Of a stretch of 64,000 bases of DNA, positions 55,043 through 63,902 are shown piece by piece. The DNA lies in contig JAFZDY010000046.1 of NCBI GenBank assembly GCA_017560945.1, positions 1 to 64,000 of the forward strand, written 5' to 3'. Positions within the stretch are counted from its first letter, which is position 1; each line of letters opens with the position of its first letter. The notes beneath the pieces are model-generated. The model was not told the DNA's origin and searched no databases. It saw nothing but the letters and a program-made list of their open reading frames with translations. The stretch comes from Bacteroidaceae bacterium (GTDB lineage Bacteria > Bacteroidota > Bacteroidia > Bacteroidales > Bacteroidaceae). The position numbers and the translations under genes are program-made.

Positions 55043-56623
55043 CTATTCTATCATATTCAGCATCTTGATGGTGGCCTTGATGGCTGCTTCCGTCTGGTCG
55101 GCATCGAGTCCTCGGGTGCGTAGGGTTTTCCCCTCGTGCTCCCATGTGATGACCGTTTGTACGAAGGCATCGGTGCGTCCGCCGGGTGGGATGGTGACGG
55201 CATAGTTGGTCAGCATGGGGAAGGTGCGACCCAGTGACTCCTTATATATCTTGCGCAAGGCACGCACGAAGGCATCGTATTGACCGTCTCCACTGGAGTT
55301 CTGCTCGTACTCCTCGCCATTGATTTCTATCTTCACCGTAGCCATGGGCTTGAGTCCGTATGCCAGGTTCACGAAGTAACTCTTCAACTTTACGCGGTCC
55401 TCCTGGATGTCGTGCTTCAGCACATCGCTTATAATATAGGGTAAGTCCTCCTGCGTCACGAGTTCCTTTTTGTCGCCCAATTCGATGATGCGCTCCGTCA
55501 CCTTCTTCATCGCCTCTTCCGAAAGTTCAAGTCCCAATGCCTCCAGATTCTTTCGGATGTTGGCTTTTCCGCTCGCCTTACCGAGGGCATATTCACGTTT
55601 GCGACCAAAGCGCTCGGGCAGAAGGTCGTTCTGGTAAAGGTTGTTTTTGTTGTCTCCATCGGCGTGTACACCAGCCACTTGGGTGAAGACATTTTCGCCA
55701 ATGATGGGTTTGTTGGCTGGTATGCTGATGCCCGAGTACGACTCCACGATGCGGCTCACCTCGTTCAATCGGCTTTCGTCGATGCTTGTGATGGCTTCGA
55801 AGTGGTCTTTCAAGATGGCTTGTACGCTGGATATAGGTGCATTTCCACATCGTTCGCCAAGGCCGTTCACCGAGGTGTGTATGCCCTGACAACCGCTCAG
55901 TACGGCGGCCAACACATTGCTGATGGCCAAGTCATAGTCGTTGTGTGCATGAAAGTCGAATCGTACATCGGGGTAGCGTTTCTTCATCTTGCGCATATAT
56001 CCGATGACCTGCAGGGGGTTGAGTACACCCAATGTATCGGGCAACATGAATCGGCAGATGGAGGTCTCCTTCAATGTGTCCATCATCTGGAAGACATATT
56101 CAGGTGAATCCTTCATGCCATTGCTCCAATCCTCCAAGTATAGGTTTACACTGATGCCCATCTCCTCGGCCATTTTCACCGTGTCGATAATACCAGTCAA
56201 GTGCTCCTCGGGTGTCTTTTTCAATTGATGAGTACAATGGCGTAACGAGCCTTTGGCAAGCAGGTTCACAACCTTTCCTCCGGCCTCCTTTATCCATCGT
56301 AGTGATTCTCCACCATCTACGAAACCGAGTACCTCCACACGGTCAAGCATGTCGCGTCGTGAGGCCCATTCGCATATCATCCTCACCGCCTCGAACTCGC
56401 CATCAGATACTCTGGCAGAGCCTACCTCCACACGGTCGACCTTCAACTCCTCCAACAATAGGCGAGCAATCATCAACTTCTCATGGGGGATAAAACTCAC
56501 TCCGCTCGTCTGTTCACCATCGCGCAGAGTGGTATCCATTATTTCGATGAAAGACCCACCCCGTCCCTCCCTGTGAGGGAGGGGGTAAGATGACATATCT
56601 GTATTATTTATATTTTTGTTCAT
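55043..56623 (-). CDS. second 2-isopropylmalate/citramalate synthase-type enzyme
   Basis: 526 residues: a HMGL-like catalytic barrel beginning [17 protein letters not shown], with RVEVGSARVSDGEF, HNDYDLAISN and VNGLGERCGNAP, and a C-terminal LeuA-type regulatory domain. Its closest pattern is the citramalate synthase/LeuA paralogue of Bacteroidales leu operons, so it may feed isoleucine synthesis. The substrate is not certain. The first ~25 residues from the ATG at 56623 include a family B repeat (SYPLPHREGRGG); a start at 56539 (MDTTLRDG) would exclude it. Confidence 0.88.
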   Translation of the reverse strand: MNKNINNTDMSSYPLPHREGRGGSFIEIMDTTLRDGEQTSGVSFIPHEKLMIARLLLEELKVDRVEVGSARVSDGEFEAVRMICEWASRRDMLDRVEVLGFVDGGESLRWIKEAGGKVVNLLAKGSLRHCTHQLKKTPEEHLTGIIDTVKMAEEMGISVNLYLEDWSNGMKDSPEYVFQMMDTLKETSICRFMLPDTLGVLNPLQVIGYMRKMKKRYPDVRFDFHAHNDYDLAISNVLAAVLSGCQGIHTSVNGLGERCGNAPISSVQAILKDHFEAITSIDESRLNEVSRIVESYSGISIPANKPIIGENVFTQVAGVHADGDNKNNLYQNDLLPERFGRKREYALGKASGKANIRKNLEALGLELSEEAMKKVTERIIELGDKKELVTQEDLPYIISDVLKHDIQEDRVKLKSYFVNLAYGLKPMATVKIEINGEEYEQNSSGDGQYDAFVRALRKIYKESLGRTFPMLTNYAVTIPPGGRTDAFVQTVITWEHEGKTLRTRGLDADQTEAAIKATIKMLNMIE

Positions 56624-56681
56624 TTGTAAATCGTGAGTATTTTTAATACCCTCCCTCACAGGGAGGGACGGGGTGGGTCTC
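56553..56681. repeat. family B inverted pair at the leuD/leuA2 junction
   Basis: GACCCACCCCGTCCCTCCCTG and its following hairpin (56553-56585) recur in inverted orientation at 56648-56681. Each copy holds the hairpin CCCTCCCT-GTG-AGGGAGGG. The arms match over about 31 bases and are 62 bases apart. One arm is in the leuA2 reading frame, the other in the leuD frame. Confidence 0.9.
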
Positions 56682-57287
56682 TTTTTCAAACTCTTCAATC
56701 TTCTCTTTACTTTCCAACAAGAAGTCAATGTCGTCGAGCGCATTCATCAAGCAATATTTCTTGTAATTGTTGATGTCGAAGTATTCGCTATGGCCAGTGG
56801 CGAGATTGGTTACCGTCTGAGCAGGAAGGTCCACCCTTACTTCGGCTTGTGGGTCAGCCTCTATGGTGTCGAACAATTCTTGTTGAAACTTCTCGCTCAC
56901 GATGACAGGAAGCACAAAGCAGTTGAGCAGATTATTGCGATGAATATCGGCAAACGAACTACTGATGACTACACGCACACCGTAGCCGGCAATGGCCCAT
57001 GCGGCATGTTCGCGACTCGAACCGCTACCCCAGTTCTGTCCACCTATGATGATTTCGTGTACACCTTGGCGCGGTGCTTCGCTATACTCCGCTTTGTTCA
57101 TCACAAAGTCTGCCACAGGTTTTCCCTCTGCATCGAAACGAAGGTCGTGCATGAATGCATCACCAAAGAATTGTGGGTCGCGTGTGGTACTGGCCAAATA
57201 ACGTGCAGGGATGATGAGGTCAGTATTACAATTGTCTATCCGAATGGGTAAACAAGTGGATTGTATGATGTTGAATTTCTGTTTCAT
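56643..57287 (-). CDS. leuD: 3-isopropylmalate dehydratase, small subunit
   Basis: LeuD with LeuC isomerises 2- to 3-isopropylmalate. From the ATG at 57287 (MKQKFNIIQSTCLPI) it has 214 residues: DNCNTDLIIPARYL, NWGSGSSREHAAWAIAGYGVRVVISSSFADIHRNN. The last ~15 residues (ETHPVPPCEGGY) are translated from a family B repeat and extend the usual ~200-residue protein. The longer frame to 57341 would translate a family C repeat and is rejected. Confidence 0.94.
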   Translation of the reverse strand: MKQKFNIIQSTCLPIRIDNCNTDLIIPARYLASTTRDPQFFGDAFMHDLRFDAEGKPVADFVMNKAEYSEAPRQGVHEIIIGGQNWGSGSSREHAAWAIAGYGVRVVISSSFADIHRNNLLNCFVLPVIVSEKFQQELFDTIEADPQAEVRVDLPAQTVTNLATGHSEYFDINNYKKYCLMNALDDIDFLLESKEKIEEFEKETHPVPPCEGGY

Positions 57288-57296
57288 AATGGAATA

Positions 57297-57459
57297 CCCC
57301 CTCTGTCCGTTGGGCATCTCCCCCTCTATGGGGAGAGCCATTCGGATGTTTGGAGGATTTAATTAATGAATTATTCTGTTTTATCGCTATTATCCGTTGA
57401 AGAAGACATCCCAGAGGTCTCCCCATAGAGGGGGAGATGCCCAACGGGCAGAGGGGGTC
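57297..57459. repeat. family C inverted pair without a gene
   Basis: Two head-to-head copies of the family C element (57297-57357 and 57404-57459). Each holds a GCCC-GTT-GGGC-type hairpin and a TCTCCCC/GGGGAGA hairpin. The pair is separated by about 46 bases and sits at the leuC/leuD junction, overlapping the leuC 3' end. Confidence 0.9.
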
Positions 57460-58903
57460 TGCTTATCACTCCCGTTACCGCACTTGCCGCCACCACGAGT
57501 GGACTTGCCAGGATGGTGCGTGCACCTGGTCCTTGACGACCTACGAAGTTTCGGTTGCTCGTTGAGATGGAGAGCTTACCAGCTGGCACCTTGTCGGGAT
57601 TCATGGCCAAACAGGATGAACATGAGGGCAGACGGAGTTCAAAACCTGCTTCTTCAAGTATCTTGTCAATACCCTCGTCGATAATCTGCTGGCGCACGAG
57701 CCACGAGCCTGGTACAAGCCATGCAACCACATTCGGAGCTTTCTTCTTTCCTTTTACCACTGAAGCAAAGGCACGGAAGTCCTCTATGCGTCCGTTGGTG
57801 CAAGCACCGAGAAAACAATAATCCACAGGGGTACCTTCTAATTTCTGCCCAGGCTTGAATTGCATGTAGTCAAGCATAGAAAGGAATTGGGTGCGGTCAG
57901 CTTCGTTCACCTCTTCCAATGTGGGGATGCACTCGTCGATGGCAATACCTGCCCCAGGATTGGTGCCATAGGTAATGCGCGGTGCAATGTCTTCTGCATA
58001 ATAGGTCACCTCTTTGTCGAATACGGCATCGGGGTCAGAGTAGAGCATCTTCCATTTTTCCACGGCCTTGTCCCATTCCTCACCTTTGGGAGCATATTCG
58101 CGTCCCTTCAGGTATTCAAATGTGGTCTCATCGGGGGCAATCAATCCTGCACGACTTCCCATCTCGATGCTGAGATTAGAGAGTGTCAGTCTTCCCTCCA
58201 TCGACATATTGCGCACGGTCGAACCTGAATATTCTACCGCATAACCCGTTGCTCCTGAAGTAGTCATCTGTGCCATGATGTAGAGTGCCACATCCTTGGC
58301 GGTAACTCCTTCAGCCAATGTGCCTTCTATGTTGATGCGCATAGTCTTTGGTTTGCTTTGCAAGATTGTTTGCGAGGCCAATACTTGCGCCACTTCACTT
58401 GTGCCAATACCCATTGCTATAGCACCTACGGCTCCATGAGTGGAGGTGTGCGAGTCGCCACACACGATGGTCATTCCTGGCAGAGATAGAGCCTTTTCGG
58501 GGCCTACTACATGGATAATGCCATTGTCCTTTGTACCCATGGCAAAGTGACGGATGCCAAACTCTGCGCAATTCTTCGCCAGTGTCTCCACCTGTTTTCG
58601 TCCTACTGGGTCGTCAATGCGTTCTTGCTGGTCACTCGGAGTGTTATGATCAGGCATTGCCACCACCTGTTCGGGGCGGAATACGCTAATTTTCTTGTCT
58701 CTTAACGTATCGAATGCTTGCGGAGTTGTCACCTCGTGACAATACAGACGATCGATGTAGAGTTGAGTAGGACCATCTTCCACGTTTTGTACTACGTGGG
58801 CAGACCATATTTTGTCGAATAAACAGACCCCCTCTGCCCGCAGGGCATCTCCCCCTCTATGGGGAGAACCATCCGGAGTTTTTATGTTCATTTCTTTATC
58901 CAT
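57371..58903 (-). CDS. leuC: 3-isopropylmalate dehydratase, large subunit
   Basis: LeuC is the [4Fe-4S] subunit of isopropylmalate isomerase. The core shows [48 protein letters not shown] and [18 protein letters not shown]. At 510 residues it exceeds the usual ~465. The first ~27 residues ([18 protein letters not shown]) and the last ~30 ([18 protein letters not shown]) are translated from family C repeats. Its ATG shares a base with the DUF559 stop (TAATG), so the two are coupled. Confidence 0.95.
   Translation of the reverse strand: MDKEMNIKTPDGSPHRGGDALRAEGVCLFDKIWSAHVVQNVEDGPTQLYIDRLYCHEVTTPQAFDTLRDKKISVFRPEQVVAMPDHNTPSDQQERIDDPVGRKQVETLAKNCAEFGIRHFAMGTKDNGIIHVVGPEKALSLPGMTIVCGDSHTSTHGAVGAIAMGIGTSEVAQVLASQTILQSKPKTMRINIEGTLAEGVTAKDVALYIMAQMTTSGATGYAVEYSGSTVRNMSMEGRLTLSNLSIEMGSRAGLIAPDETTFEYLKGREYAPKGEEWDKAVEKWKMLYSDPDAVFDKEVTYYAEDIAPRITYGTNPGAGIAIDECIPTLEEVNEADRTQFLSMLDYMQFKPGQKLEGTPVDYCFLGACTNGRIEDFRAFASVVKGKKKAPNVVAWLVPGSWLVRQQIIDEGIDKILEEAGFELRLPSCSSCLAMNPDKVPAGKLSISTSNRNFVGRQGPGARTILASPLVVAASAVTGVISRPPLPVGHLPLYGETSGMSSSTDNSDKTE
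58825..58883. repeat. family C repeat, left flank of the DUF559 gene
   Basis: Same orientation as the copy at 57297: CCCCCTCTGCCCGCAGGGC, then a TCTCCCC...GGGGAGA hairpin. It lies inside the leuC frame and forms an inverted pair with 59296-59343. Confidence 0.9.
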
Positions 58904-59271
58904 TACAATGCTGTTTTTATTGTTGTTATTACTTTCATTGTTTCATTTATAACTTCTTCATTGGTAAAACGCAATACACGAAAGCCAAAACGTTCAAGTT
59001 CTTCTGTCCTATAGACATCATATTCCATCTGAACCTCTGTAAAATGATATGCACCATCCACCTCTATAATAAGTTTCTTTTCCAAACATACAAAATCGGC
59101 AATGAAATCATAAATAATATGTTGCCGTTTAAACTTTACTCCAAATGTTTCTTCACGCAACTGTTGCCATAAGCATTTTTCCGCATGGGTTTGATTATTC
59201 CTGTTTTCGCGGGCAAATGTTTTTAATAAATCGTAGCGATCAGGACTGGCTGTCTGAAAATTACGTATCAT
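58903..59271 (-). CDS. DUF559 restriction-endonuclease-like protein
   Basis: 122 residues from the ATG at 59271. DUF559 proteins share the fold of Vsr mismatch endonuclease. Visible are [22 protein letters not shown], the active-site region [23 protein letters not shown] (Asp, then Glu-Val-Asp-Gly) and the C-terminal [10 protein letters not shown]. It sits between leuA and leuC, where related operons have no gene, and is bracketed by inverted family C repeats. Function unknown; a nuclease acting on the repeats is an inference. The frame to 59310 only adds repeat sequence. Confidence 0.88.
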   Translation of the reverse strand: MIRNFQTASPDRYDLLKTFARENRNNQTHAEKCLWQQLREETFGVKFKRQHIIYDFIADFVCLEKKLIIEVDGAYHFTEVQMEYDVYRTEELERFGFRVLRFTNEEVINETMKVITTIKTAL

Positions 59272-59295
59272 ACTTACCGTTTTTGGATAATATCT

Positions 59296-59343
59296 GCATG
59301 GTCTCCCCATAGAGGGGGAGATGCCCTACGGGCAGAGAGGGTC
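59296..59343. repeat. family C repeat, right flank of the DUF559 gene
   Basis: Inverted copy: GGTCTCCCCATAGAGGGG, then GATGCCCTACGGGCAGAG. It begins one base past the leuA stop codon and pairs with the copy at 58825-58883. Confidence 0.9.
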
Positions 59344-59344
59344 T

Positions 59345-60838
59345 TCACTTAAACTTATTGATACAATCAATATATGCTTCTACGGAGGCGGCGATGATGT
59401 CCGTATTGGCGCCGAAACCATAGTAGATGTGGCCATCGTACTCTACTTGCATGTGCACCTTTCCCATGTCGTCCGAACCTTTGCTGATGGCTTGGATGGT
59501 AAACTCTTTCAATATCATGTGACGATCAATTATTTTCTTCAATGCCTTGATGGCCGCATCTACAGGGCCATTTCCGCTTGCGCAGGCTTCGAACTTTTCA
59601 CCACTGATATTGAGGCCAAGACTGGCTACAGATTGCACTCCCACACCGCTGGTGACTTGTAGGTAGTCCAACTTGATGCGATGATTTTCTGTACGATCGG
59701 CACCAGCCAGAAGCATGATATCATCGTCGTTGATGTCCTTTTTCTTGTCTGCTAATTTTAAGAATTCTTCGTACACTTTGTCGAGTTTTTCCTGCTCGAG
59801 ATTGATGCCGAGGGAGTGTAGGCGATTCTTCAAGGCCGCGCGTCCGCTTCGGGCGGTTAAGACGATGCTGTTGTCATCGATGCCGACATCCTTTGGGTCG
59901 ATGATTTCGTATGTCTGTACGTTCTTCAGCACTCCGTCTTGGTGGATACCGCTTGAGTGTGCAAAGGCATTGCGTCCGACAATAGCTTTGTTGGGTTGCA
60001 CGGGCATGTTCATCAGTGAACTTACCATACGGCTGGTGGGGTAGATTCTCTGCGTATTGATGTTAGTCTCAATGTCGATGTCCTTGTGACACTTGATGAT
60101 CATGGCTACCTCTTCGAGCGAAGTGTTTCCTGCCCGTTCACCTATGCCGTTGATGGTCACTTCCACTTGGCGTGCACCATTCAGGATGCCGCTCATGGTG
60201 TTTGCCGTGGCCATACCCAAGTCGTTGTGACAATGGGTGGAGATGATGGCATTATGAATGCCGTTCACGTGCTCCATCAGGTACTTTATCTTTGCACCAT
60301 ATTCGGCAGGTAAACAATATCCTGTTGTGTCTGGTATATTTACTACTGTGGCGCCTGCTTTGATGACGGCTTCGATGACGCGGGCCAAATACTCGTTGTC
60401 CGTTCGTCCAGCGTCTTCCGCATAAAACTCTACGTCCTCCACATAGCGCTTGGCATACTTTACGGCCGCTACGGCACGTTCAATAATTTCTTCGCGATTG
60501 GAGTTGAATTTGTACTTGATGTGTTCGTCGCTCGTGCCAATGCCAGTGTGTATGCGTTTGCGTTTGGCAAACTTCAGAGCTTCGGCAGCTATGTCGATGT
60601 CGCGCTCTACGGCGCGGGTCAGTGCGCAGATGGTGGGCCATGTGACGGCCTTCGATATCTCTATCACCGAATTGAAGTCGCCTGGGCTTGATACGGGAAA
60701 TCCTGCTTCTATCACATCCACTCCCAATAACTCCAGTTGCTTGGCCACTTGTATCTTTTCCACCGTGTTCAGTTGGCATCCTGGTACCTGTTCGCCATCG
60801 CGAAGTGTCGTGTCAAAAATGAATAATCTGTCGCTCAT
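59345..60838 (-). CDS. leuA: 2-isopropylmalate synthase
   Basis: LeuA commits carbon to leucine synthesis. From the ATG at 60838 ([22 protein letters not shown]) it has 497 residues. Motifs are [58 protein letters not shown] and the C-terminal LeuA regulatory domain. The frame running up to 60949 passes through the attenuator terminator and is rejected. It is the first gene of the leu operon, preceded by a leader-peptide attenuator. Confidence 0.95.
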   Translation of the reverse strand: MSDRLFIFDTTLRDGEQVPGCQLNTVEKIQVAKQLELLGVDVIEAGFPVSSPGDFNSVIEISKAVTWPTICALTRAVERDIDIAAEALKFAKRKRIHTGIGTSDEHIKYKFNSNREEIIERAVAAVKYAKRYVEDVEFYAEDAGRTDNEYLARVIEAVIKAGATVVNIPDTTGYCLPAEYGAKIKYLMEHVNGIHNAIISTHCHNDLGMATANTMSGILNGARQVEVTINGIGERAGNTSLEEVAMIIKCHKDIDIETNINTQRIYPTSRMVSSLMNMPVQPNKAIVGRNAFAHSSGIHQDGVLKNVQTYEIIDPKDVGIDDNSIVLTARSGRAALKNRLHSLGINLEQEKLDKVYEEFLKLADKKKDINDDDIMLLAGADRTENHRIKLDYLQVTSGVGVQSVASLGLNISGEKFEACASGNGPVDAAIKALKKIIDRHMILKEFTIQAISKGSDDMGKVHMQVEYDGHIYYGFGANTDIIAASVEAYIDCINKFK

Positions 60839-60890
60839 TGTCTTAATTTTATTTTTCTTAGGTATGAAAAAAGTTTTTTCTCTGTAGGGT

Positions 60891-60932
60891 AAAAAAAGAA
60901 ACCTTTCACACGGGGAAGTGAGAAAGGTTTCT
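60891..60932 (-). terminator. leu operon attenuator terminator
   Basis: On the minus strand AGAAACCTTTC and GAAAGGTTTCT form an 11-bp stem followed by seven T, ending 53 bases before leuA. The loop contains CTCACTTCCC, complementary to GGGAAGTGAG within the leader peptide, so an alternative anti-terminator pairing exists. Confidence 0.85.
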
Positions 60933-60962
60933 TTTTTATGAATCTGCAATCATGCAACGGCT

Positions 60963-61052
60963 TCAATATACCACATAACACTCACTTCCCACCAGACTTC
61001 CCAGTAGAATAATAATAATGTTTAGTAGGTTAATGTTTAGCAGTTGTTTCAT
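60963..61052 (-). CDS. leuL: leu leader peptide (29 residues)
   Basis: A short frame starting ATG at 61052 and ending TGA at 60963. It begins MKQLLNINLLNIIIILLGS and contains seven Leu, five Ile and three Val out of 29 residues. The cluster of branched-chain codons ends just before a segment (60981-60990) that can pair with the terminator loop. This is the layout of a ribosome-mediated attenuator: stalling at Leu/Ile codons would favour the anti-terminator. It is too short for the usual gene cutoff. The function is inferred from layout. Confidence 0.8.
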   Translation of the reverse strand: MKQLLNINLLNIIIILLGSLVGSECYVVY

Positions 61053-61085
61053 GTCTTTTTCTTATGATTTACGATTAAAACGGTG

Positions 61086-61115
61086 CAAATGTAGGTATAA
61101 TTTTGATATTGCAAA
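61086..61115 (-). promoter_or_regulatory. leu operon promoter
   Basis: On the minus strand TTTG (61115-61112), an 18-nt spacer and TACATTTG (61093-61086). The spacer is short by one or two bases. Transcription would start about 30 bases before the leader peptide. Confidence 0.6.
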
Positions 61116-61457
61116 AGAAAAATGTCACTTTTTTCGTTAAAATGATGACATTTTATAATATTTTGATAAAATGGGTGGGTGAGTGACTAATGACTGGTGG
61201 CTTGTGACTATCAACTTCTTTGAACCTTGAATCTTGAATCTTGACTTGCGCAGCTTGATGAGCGATAGCGAACTAATTTTGAACCTTTCACTAATTCTCG
61301 TCACTCCTTTGAATCCTTAAAAATATCAAAACTTAATAAAGAATCGCGCGCGAAAGTTCATACGAGCGGAAAAAAGAATGTATATTTGCAACCTTTTTGA
61401 GAGATAGATTGTAGTAAAAGGAAAAATATTCGAAGAAAAACCAAATAGGAAATAAGC

Positions 61458-61817
61458 ATGAACGAAACAAAGAACTTAGTACAAAAGATAGTAGAAGGTA
61501 TTCAGGAGAAGAAGGGTAAGAACATCGTAGTGGCAGATTTGACATCTATTCACGAGACAATATGCAAGTATTTCGTTATTTGTCAGGGAAACTCTCCCTC
61601 GCACGTGAGTTCTATCGTAGACGAAGTGTGGGACTATGTGCGTGAGCATGAAGGTTCGAAACCCTCGGCCATTGATGGTCAAACAAATGCCCAGTGGGTG
61701 GCAATGGATTACTCAGACGTCATTGTGCACGTGTTCCTCCCCGAAGTGCGCGAGTTCTACAACTTGGAGCATTTGTGGGCTGATGCTAAATTGGAAAAGA
61801 TTGCAGATTTGGATTGA
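61458..61817 (+). CDS. rsfS: ribosomal silencing factor RsfS
   Basis: RsfS binds L14 and blocks subunit joining when nutrients are scarce. The 119-residue protein has the family core NIVVADLTSIHETICKYFVICQGNSPSHVSSI, DGQTNAQWVAMDYSDVIVHVFLPEVREFYNLEHLWADA. It lies 8 bases before ftsH, so the two are co-transcribed. Confidence 0.95.
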   Translation: MNETKNLVQKIVEGIQEKKGKNIVVADLTSIHETICKYFVICQGNSPSHVSSIVDEVWDYVREHEGSKPSAIDGQTNAQWVAMDYSDVIVHVFLPEVREFYNLEHLWADAKLEKIADLD

Positions 61818-61825
61818 ATTAGTAT

Positions 61826-63832
61826 ATGAGCGAAAACAACAATAGCAACATTCCCCAGCGGGGAAAAGGGGGTGGCAATGACCCGAAGATGCCGCCCGTG
61901 CCCAAGTTCAAGTTGAACTGGTTGTATATGATTATCGGTGTGGCCTTGATCGTCCTCTGGTGGAACGGAAAGGACGGCGGAGGCATGGTGAAGGAAGTAA
62001 CCTATGACCCTCAGTTCAAGCAATACATCAGCGATGGATACGCCAGCCGTGTGGTGGTGTACGATGACCGCACACTCAATATGTACCTCAAGCCCACCTG
62101 CGTGAAGGAGGTGTATGGCCCCGAGGCTGCCAAGATGGGACCTCATCCCTACGTGACCGTGCAATACGGCTCGGAGGAGAGCCTCGAGCAATTCCTCGAG
62201 AAGGAGAAGGCTGAAGGCCGTTTCGATGGCTCCATCGAATACGACAAGCACGAGGACTATTGGGGAGCCATCCTCGGAAGTCTGTTGCCCATCGTCTTCC
62301 TCGTCTTCATCTGGATATTTATCATGCGCCGCATGAGTGGTGGAGGTGGAGCTATGGGTCCTGGAGGCGTTTTCAATGTTGGAAAATCAAAAGCCAAGTT
62401 GGTGGACAAGGATCAAGCCAACCGCGTCACCTTCAAGGATGTGGCTGGACAGAAGGAAGCCAAGCAGGAAGTGGCCGAGATAGTTGAGTTCCTGAAGAAC
62501 CCTGGCAAGTTCACCGAGTTGGGAGGTAAGATTCCCAAGGGCGCATTGCTCGTAGGTCCTCCGGGTACGGGTAAGACATTGTTGGCCAAGGCTGTAGCAG
62601 GCGAGGCGGACGTACCGTTCTTCTCCCTCTCAGGATCCGACTTTGTGGAGATGTTCGTCGGCGTAGGAGCCAGTCGTGTGCGCGACCTCTTCCGTCAAGC
62701 CAAGGAAAAGTCACCCTGTATCATCTTCATCGACGAGATCGATGCCGTAGGTCGTGCCCGTGGTCATGGATCTGCTATGGGAGGTGGAAATGACGAACGC
62801 GAAAGCACTCTCAACCAACTCCTCACCGAGATGGACGGATTTGGCACTAACAGTGGCGTCATCATTCTGGCTGCTACAAACCGTGCCGATGTGTTGGACA
62901 AGGCCCTCTTGCGTGCAGGACGATTCGATCGACAGATACACGTTGACCTTCCCGACCTGAACGAGCGTAAGGAGGTGTTTGCCGTACACTTGAAGCCCGT
63001 GAAGGTGGACGACTCGGTGGATGTGGATATCCTTGCACGCCAGACACCAGGATTCAGTGGAGCCGACATCGCCAACGTGTGCAACGAGGCTGCCCTCATT
63101 GCGGCTCGTCACGACAAGAAAGCCGTGACCAAGCAGGACTTTCACGATGCCATCGACCGCATCATCGGAGGATTGGAGAAGAAGACCAAGGTGATGACCA
63201 ACGACGAGAAACGCACCATTGCCTTGCACGAAGCTGGTCACGCCACCCTCTCATGGTTCCTCGAATATGCCAACCCCCTCATCAAGGTTACCATCGTGCC
63301 ACGTGGCCGTGCGCTCGGTGCGGCATGGTATATGCCCGAGGAGCGTCAGATTACCACCAAGGAGCAGATGCTTGATGAGATGTGTGCCACCTTGGGCGGA
63401 CGTGCGGCAGAGGAACTCTTTGTCGGACGCATCTCAACTGGTGCTATGAACGACCTCGAACGAGTGACCAAGCAAGCCTATGGTATGATTGCCTATGCAG
63501 GTATGAGCGACCGCTTGCCCAACCTCTGTTACTATAACAACAATGAATATTCCTTCCAACGTCCCTACAGCGAGAGTACTGCTCAACTCATCGACGATGA
63601 GGTGAAGCGCATGGTGAACGACCAATATGCACGTGCCAAGCAACTCCTTGACGAGCATCGCGAAGGACACGCCGCCTTGGCCGACCTGTTGATGACTCGT
63701 GAAGTCATCTTCGCCGAGGATGTGGAAAAAATCTTTGGTAAGCGTCCTTGGACATCACGCTCTGAGGAGATAATGGCTGTAGAAGAAGCTCCGAATGAGA
63801 AGGCCGAGAAGGTGATTGAAGGAGAATTATAA
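61826..63832 (+). CDS. ftsH: ATP-dependent zinc metalloprotease FtsH
   Basis: FtsH degrades membrane and unstable soluble proteins. The 668-residue protein has two membrane helices (near residues 32-46 and 148-170) around a periplasmic domain, Walker A GPPGTGKT, Walker [11 protein letters not shown], the SRH segment and the zinc motif HEAGH ([13 protein letters not shown]). The Gly/Asn-rich N-terminus and acidic C-terminal tail are usual. The base composition is more GC-rich than upstream genes, probably high expression. Confidence 0.96.
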   Translation: MSENNNSNIPQRGKGGGNDPKMPPVPKFKLNWLYMIIGVALIVLWWNGKDGGGMVKEVTYDPQFKQYISDGYASRVVVYDDRTLNMYLKPTCVKEVYGPEAAKMGPHPYVTVQYGSEESLEQFLEKEKAEGRFDGSIEYDKHEDYWGAILGSLLPIVFLVFIWIFIMRRMSGGGGAMGPGGVFNVGKSKAKLVDKDQANRVTFKDVAGQKEAKQEVAEIVEFLKNPGKFTELGGKIPKGALLVGPPGTGKTLLAKAVAGEADVPFFSLSGSDFVEMFVGVGASRVRDLFRQAKEKSPCIIFIDEIDAVGRARGHGSAMGGGNDERESTLNQLLTEMDGFGTNSGVIILAATNRADVLDKALLRAGRFDRQIHVDLPDLNERKEVFAVHLKPVKVDDSVDVDILARQTPGFSGADIANVCNEAALIAARHDKKAVTKQDFHDAIDRIIGGLEKKTKVMTNDEKRTIALHEAGHATLSWFLEYANPLIKVTIVPRGRALGAAWYMPEERQITTKEQMLDEMCATLGGRAAEELFVGRISTGAMNDLERVTKQAYGMIAYAGMSDRLPNLCYYNNNEYSFQRPYSESTAQLIDDEVKRMVNDQYARAKQLLDEHREGHAALADLLMTREVIFAEDVEKIFGKRPWTSRSEEIMAVEEAPNEKAEKVIEGEL

Positions 63833-63835
63833 AGA

Positions 63836-63864
63836 TTCAAGGTTTAAGATTCAAGATTCAAGGA
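63836..63864. repeat. GATTCAA repeat (family E) before the IVS-type gene
   Basis: AAGATTCAAGGTTTAAGATTC and following GATTCAAG units occur between the ftsH stop and the last gene. Similar runs (TTGAATCTTGAATCTTGA) are at 61216-61236 and near 31918. Confidence 0.65.
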
Positions 63865-63902
63865 ATCGAGGGATATAGAACTTGTTGAGATAGTAAAGGC
63901 GA

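Larger units (their letters stand above)
60839..61457. other. leuA-rsfS divergent intergenic region
   Basis: These 619 bases hold, from left to right: the leu attenuator terminator (60891-60932), the leader peptide (60963-61052), the leu promoter (61086-61115), a repeat-like stretch with GATTCAA-type units (about 61160-61330), and a TATATTTG -7 box for rsfS at 61381-61388. A -33 box for rsfS is not obvious. Confidence 0.6.

Noticed and set aside
54623-55123. Plus-strand frames with YLANW/LLGQ repeats over the leuA2-leuB gap
   Set aside because: They arise from the 22-nt repeat array read on the opposite strand; no start context or homology.
57288-57341. N-terminal extension of LeuD ([15 protein letters not shown])
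   Set aside because: The extension is a translation of a family C repeat upstream of the natural start.
58903-59271. DUF559 gene as a Vsr gene of a cytosine-methylation system
   Set aside because: No cytosine methyltransferase is adjacent, and the sequence matches DUF559 rather than Vsr proper.
60839-60949. N-terminal extension of LeuA
   Set aside because: It would translate the attenuator terminator; [17 protein letters not shown] is the family start.
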